The position numbers and the translations under genes were made by a program. From Limnovirga soli (GTDB taxonomy: Bacteria; Bacteroidota; Bacteroidia; Chitinophagales; Chitinophagaceae): DNA of 64,000 bases. Where the stretch lies: the NCBI RefSeq assembly GCF_013106755.1, contig NZ_WHPF01000017.1, forward strand, positions 31,835-95,834. The letters run 5' to 3'. Numbering within the stretch: the stretch's first letter is position 1; each line of letters starts with the position of its first letter. The notes beneath the pieces are model-generated. The model ran no database searches, was not told where the DNA came from, and was given only the letters and a program-made list of their open reading frames with translations. Shown piece after piece: positions 60,456 through 64,000 of this stretch.

Positions 60456-63400
60456 ATGAAAAAAAAATTTACATTATTAGTGGCCATTTTTGCTCTTGCA
60501 CTACTGCGGGTTAATGCCACTACTTACACAGTAACGAACGTAAACAATGCAGGAGCAGGTTCACTGCGGCAAGCCATTGACAATGCCAATAACAATGCAG
60601 GAGCAGATGTTATTGACTTCAGTAATACACTTGCTAACCAAACCATCACCATAATCAGTCCTTTTTTGGTGATTACCAGCGACCTGACCATTAGTGGCTC
60701 GGGTGCCCCCAACCTCACCATCAGCGGTGGCAATGCTTCCCGCATCTTCTGGATTCAAAACGGCACGATTACCATCCAAAACCTCACGCTCGCCGACGGT
60801 TACGCCAAAGGTGGCGACGGATCTGGTGGTGGCATGGGCGCAGGCGGGGCTATCTTCATGCATGAAGGAAGGCAAGACCCTGGTAATAATAATAACCTTC
60901 TGAGTGGCAGTATAGATCTGCGCCTCGTCAATGTAATACTGAAAAACAATAGAGCAATCGGCGGCAGTGGTGGCGGTGCCAGCCTCGGCGGTGGTGGCCT
61001 TGGTGGCAGCGGTGGCGGCGGCGGCGGCGGTGGCGGCGTATTGGGCAATGGAGACGGTGCAGGAGGCAGTGTGACTAACGCGAGTGGGTCTACTGCAGGT
61101 GCCAATGGTGGAATAGCCATTTTCGGCAACGGCGGCGTTTACGGTGGCGGCGTCGGTGGCGTCGGTGCCGACATCCCTGGTTTCGGCGGTGGTGGCGGTA
61201 TTTACGGCGACGTAGGCGGCTTTGGCAGTTTCGGCGGTGGCGGCGCCTTCACACCTCTGAGAAGCTTCGGCTATGGTGGCTTCGGCGGTGGCGGTGGTGG
61301 TGGTGAAGGCTTCGGTGGCTTCGGCGGCGGCGGCGGCGCCGGTGGCTTCGGCGGTATCGGCGGTTTTAGCGGTTTTGGCGGTGCTGGCAGTTCCAGTGTA
61401 GGCGGCGGCGGCGCCGGCTTTGGTGGTGCCATTTTCGTTACCAGCGGCAAGCTCACGTTGCAAGGCGTTACTTTTGATGGCAACACAGCTACTGGTGGTA
61501 CGGGCGCCAACAATGGCAAAGGCTACGGCGGAGCGCTCTTCATTTTTAATAAAGCGGATAATGGCAATTATGTAGCGCCGGGCACAACCAATGACCCAAG
61601 TGTTGTTGGGTGTGGCGTGACTTATATCAACAACAGCGCAGCGGATGATCCGAATAGTGCAACCAATAATGACGACTTGTATGGGGTAATTGTATATTGC
61701 GCAACCTGTATAACAAACCCGGTAGTAACCAACAATGCAGATGCAGGCCCCGGCAGCCTGCGACAGGCAATACTGGATGCCTGCCCGGGCAGCACTATCA
61801 CTTTTGCAGGTGGCATTACGGGCAAAATAATCCTTACCAGTGGGCAGCACCTGGTTATCAATAAAAACCTGACCATCAATGGCCCGGGCGCCGGTCTGCT
61901 GGATGTGGAAGCCGTGCCGGAGCCGAAAAAAACCAGGAGGGTATTTTGGGTAGAAAACGTAACGGCTACTATCCGTAACCTTACCATTAGTGGTGGATAT
62001 AATGAGGCATACCAGAACTACGACGAACCTATTATTGATGGCGCGGGTATTTACAACAAGGGGCAGCTTACGCTGGAAGGTTGTGTAATTGCCGACAACC
62101 AAATTTGGGGTTGTTGCCTCAATTATGGCAAGGGCGCTGGTATTTTCAATTCCGGCATCCTTACCGTGCGCAATACGCATATAAAGGACAACAAGTGCAC
62201 ATTTGAATCCGACCAACTTGAATCTTCCGCATATGGTGGTGGTATTGCCAATATGGGCGGAACGATGTATATGGAAAACTCCACCGTGTCGGGAAATTAC
62301 GGCCTCCCTGGCGGTGGCATGTACAATACAGGTACGGCTATTATTACAGGATCTACGTTTAATGATAACCCCACCGGCGCTATAATGAACTTGGGAGATG
62401 CCATTTTGCGCCTTACCAACAGCACCATTAGCGGTAATGGAAATTATGGTTACGACGGTGGCGGCCTCTTTTTGGGCGGCCAGGGCGAAGTGGTTATTAA
62501 TTTCTGTACCATTACCCGCAACTTTGGCGGCATTTACAACGAACGCTCAGTTGAAACAGGCACACCGCAAGGCACTTTCACCATTCAAAACAGCATACTG
62601 GCGGGCAATATCGGGCCCGACGACGAATATGGTGGAGGCTCCACCGGCGATTATTATTTCCCCCGTCAACCTTACTTTCCGCCGTCTGGATATGCTAATC
62701 TTAATTCGCTGGGAAATAACATTTTTGGCAATGTAAATGCTCCCCTCAACTGGACATTTAACGGACCCGGCGACCAGGTAGGCAGCACAGCCTCGCCCAT
62801 CAACCCACAACTTGGCCTATTAGCGGATAATGGTGGTAATACCAAAACCCACGCATTGCTTACCGGTAGCCCTGCCTTAAATGCCGGTAACAATGCCCTG
62901 GCGCCTGCCAACGACCAGCGTGGTGTTGTACGCCTGCTTACTGTGGCCAACCCTGCTGACATGGGTGCTTATGAATATGTGGCACCTTCAGGGGCAACCG
63001 CATCGGTTCTTAGTGTAAACGGAACCTCTTCCATTTGCAAAGGAGCAACCGCTAATTTAGTGGTAACCATTACCGGCGGTACTGCGCCTTACACGGTTGT
63101 TTATTCCGATGGCACCAACAGCTTTTCCGTACCCGGTTATATAAGCGGTACTGATATTCCCGTATCACCCACTATAAATACCACTTATTCTCTCATATCC
63201 GTTACCGATGCTAACCTAACTGCCGGAACGGGAAACAGCGGCACTCCAACTATCACAGTAACCGACCCGCCCACCTGGTACCTTGATGCAGATGGTGATG
63301 GCTATTATGTAAGCAGCACACAAGCCTGTACTAGCCCTGGCATTGGTTACAGTTTGACAGGGCTTCCCGGAGATTGCAACGATAATCCAATTGGTGGTGC

Positions 63401-64000
63401 AGCCATTAATCCGGGTGCAACCGAAGTTTGCGATGGCATTGATAACAATTGCAACGGTCAAACCGATGAAGGTTTTACTGATACCGATAGTGATGCTATT
63501 GCTGATTGTGTAGATACAGATGACGATGCTGATGGCACGCCTGATGTCGATGATTGTGCTCCTTTGGATAACAGCAAATGGCGCAATGGCAATTTCTATA
63601 CCGATGCAGACGGAGATGGTTATAACAGAACCGACATCTATGGAAATGATATCAAAGAGGAAATATGCTACGGAGCAACAATTCCTACTGGGTATAGTTT
63701 AACAACCAATGGACCGGAGTGTAATGATAATGATGCATCTATCAACCCCGGTGCAACAGAAGTGTGTGATGGGATAGACAACAATTGCGATGGTCAAGTT
63801 GATGAAGGTTTCCCGCTTATTACCTACTACTTTGATGTAGATGGCGATGGATATGGCAGTGCTAATAATCCTGTTCAGGCAAGATGTTTCCAACCTCAAA
63901 ACACCGTAATCAATAATTTAGATTGCGACGATCAAAATGCATCCGTGCACCCCGGCGCACCCGAATTATGCGATGGCTTAGACAACGATTGCGATGGAGG
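60456..64000 (+). CDS. Giant surface protein: beta-helix, Gly-rich tract, MopE-type repeats (3' end outside window)
   Basis: At least 1,181 residues from ATG 60456, open to the window end. Signal peptide MKKKFTLLVAIFALALLRVNA. Two related openings (TYTVTNVNNAGAGSLRQAI at 22 and NPVVTNNADAGPGSLRQAI near 425) start right-handed beta-helix/pectate-lyase-like regions. Residues about 167-328 are extremely Gly-rich. A choice-of-anchor end (LLTGSPALNAGNN ... DMGAYEY) comes near residue 840. From about residue 940, DxDGDGY loops alternate with cysteine repeats such as ATEVCDGIDNNCNGQTDEG, the MopE-type putative metal-binding motif. Probably secreted and surface-bound, with a C-terminal sorting domain beyond the window. 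Calcium or copper binding is inferred. Confidence 0.85.
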   Translation, partial: MKKKFTLLVAIFALALLRVNATTYTVTNVNNAGAGSLRQAIDNANNNAGADVIDFSNTLANQTITIISPFLVITSDLTISGSGAPNLTISGGNASRIFWIQNGTITIQNLTLADGYAKGGDGSGGGMGAGGAIFMHEGRQDPGNNNNLLSGSIDLRLVNVILKNNRAIGGSGGGASLGGGGLGGSGGGGGGGGGVLGNGDGAGGSVTNASGSTAGANGGIAIFGNGGVYGGGVGGVGADIPGFGGGGGIYGDVGGFGSFGGGGAFTPLRSFGYGGFGGGGGGGEGFGGFGGGGGAGGFGGIGGFSGFGGAGSSSVGGGGAGFGGAIFVTSGKLTLQGVTFDGNTATGGTGANNGKGYGGALFIFNKADNGNYVAPGTTNDPSVVGCGVTYINNSAADDPNSATNNDDLYGVIVYCATCITNPVVTNNADAGPGSLRQAILDACPGSTITFAGGITGKIILTSGQHLVINKNLTINGPGAGLLDVEAVPEPKKTRRVFWVENVTATIRNLTISGGYNEAYQNYDEPIIDGAGIYNKGQLTLEGCVIADNQIWGCCLNYGKGAGIFNSGILTVRNTHIKDNKCTFESDQLESSAYGGGIANMGGTMYMENSTVSGNYGLPGGGMYNTGTAIITGSTFNDNPTGAIMNLGDAILRLTNSTISGNGNYGYDGGGLFLGGQGEVVINFCTITRNFGGIYNERSVETGTPQGTFTIQNSILAGNIGPDDEYGGGSTGDYYFPRQPYFPPSGYANLNSLGNNIFGNVNAPLNWTFNGPGDQVGSTASPINPQLGLLADNGGNTKTHALLTGSPALNAGNNALAPANDQRGVVRLLTVANPADMGAYEYVAPSGATASVLSVNGTSSICKGATANLVVTITGGTAPYTVVYSDGTNSFSVPGYISGTDIPVSPTINTTYSLISVTDANLTAGTGNSGTPTITVTDPPTWYLDADGDGYYVSSTQACTSPGIGYSLTGLPGDCNDNPIGGAAINPGATEVCDGIDNNCNGQTDEGFTDTDSDAIADCVDTDDDADGTPDVDDCAPLDNSKWRNGNFYTDADGDGYNRTDIYGNDIKEEICYGATIPTGYSLTTNGPECNDNDASINPGATEVCDGIDNNCDGQVDEGFPLITYYFDVDGDGYGSANNPVQARCFQPQNTVINNLDCDDQNASVHPGAPELCDGLDNDCDG

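Noticed and set aside
60561..62216. A 551-codon open frame on the minus strand, rich in Ala and Thr
   Set aside because: It is the complement of the Gly-rich surface protein. GGC/GGT runs give GCC/ACC codons with no stops; composition is repetitive and there is no start context. The plus-strand protein has a signal peptide and known domains.
1..64000. CRISPR array
   Set aside because: No set of short identical repeats with regular unique spacers; the interspersed repeats are kilobases apart and in both orientations.

Overview
The window is from the chromosome of a member of the Bacteroidota, most likely Chitinophagales (Chitinophagaceae-like). Signs of this are promoters of the TTTG / TAnnTTTG type, few Shine-Dalgarno sequences, a SusC-like TonB receptor with a carboxypeptidase-like N-terminal domain, a split UxaA-type dehydratase, a tmRNA tag ending YAMAA and the overall gene content. 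No database search was possible; every family name is assigned from motifs read in the sequence. LAYOUT: 0-5 kb holds the C-terminal two thirds or so of a Tc-toxin TcA-type subunit, cut by the window edge. 5.3-6.1 kb has a nuclease remnant and the tmRNA gene. 6.3-19.2 kb is mostly housekeeping: a membrane-bound MutS-like ATPase, rseP, dxr, a GH3-like protein, rplU-rpmA, a lysine/alanine-rich H1-like protein, a PolX/PHP protein whose polymerase site looks dead, two lipoproteins and a three-gene MFS unit. 19.5-21.5 kb is a GtrA plus GT39 pair. 21.5-30.2 kb is an accessory island, all on the minus strand: a DUF4304-like protein, a lipoprotein, a degenerate gluzincin-like protein, an orphan contractile-tail tube protein, a complete C-M-R restriction-modification operon and a broken tyrosine integrase. 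30.3-44 kb is again ordinary: galK, a pcaF-like thiolase, an OmpA/PorT-type barrel, a TonB receptor, a DUF445-like protein, tRNA-His, an S41 protease, a split altronate-dehydratase pair and a THUMP methyltransferase. 44.4-55.1 kb is the complex I operon nuoABCDHIJKLMN, with no nuoEFG between D and H. 55.4-58.8 kb is a second minus-strand accessory cluster. 59.3-64 kb has a secreted protein between two 103-bp direct repeats and a giant glycine-rich, beta-helix, MopE-repeat surface protein that runs off the window. HOW IT FITS TOGETHER: two layers of non-coding structure overlie the genes. First, a modular interspersed repeat of about 75 bp (core ACAAGAGTGCGACGCAAG, tail ending GCCnGGCTAATAA) occurs about 20 times, in both orientations and always between genes, including five gaps in or just before the complex I operon. 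A second family swaps the head and core (GAACCGAGCGTGGCAAG) but keeps the tail. Second, at least seven accessory genes or operons on the minus strand are preceded by near-identical promoter blocks in which even the spacer between -33 and -7 (ending GTTCGTC) is conserved. This makes the two accessory clusters look like arrays of promoter-equipped cassettes. This shared promoter block and the modular repeat are the best candidates here for something undescribed.
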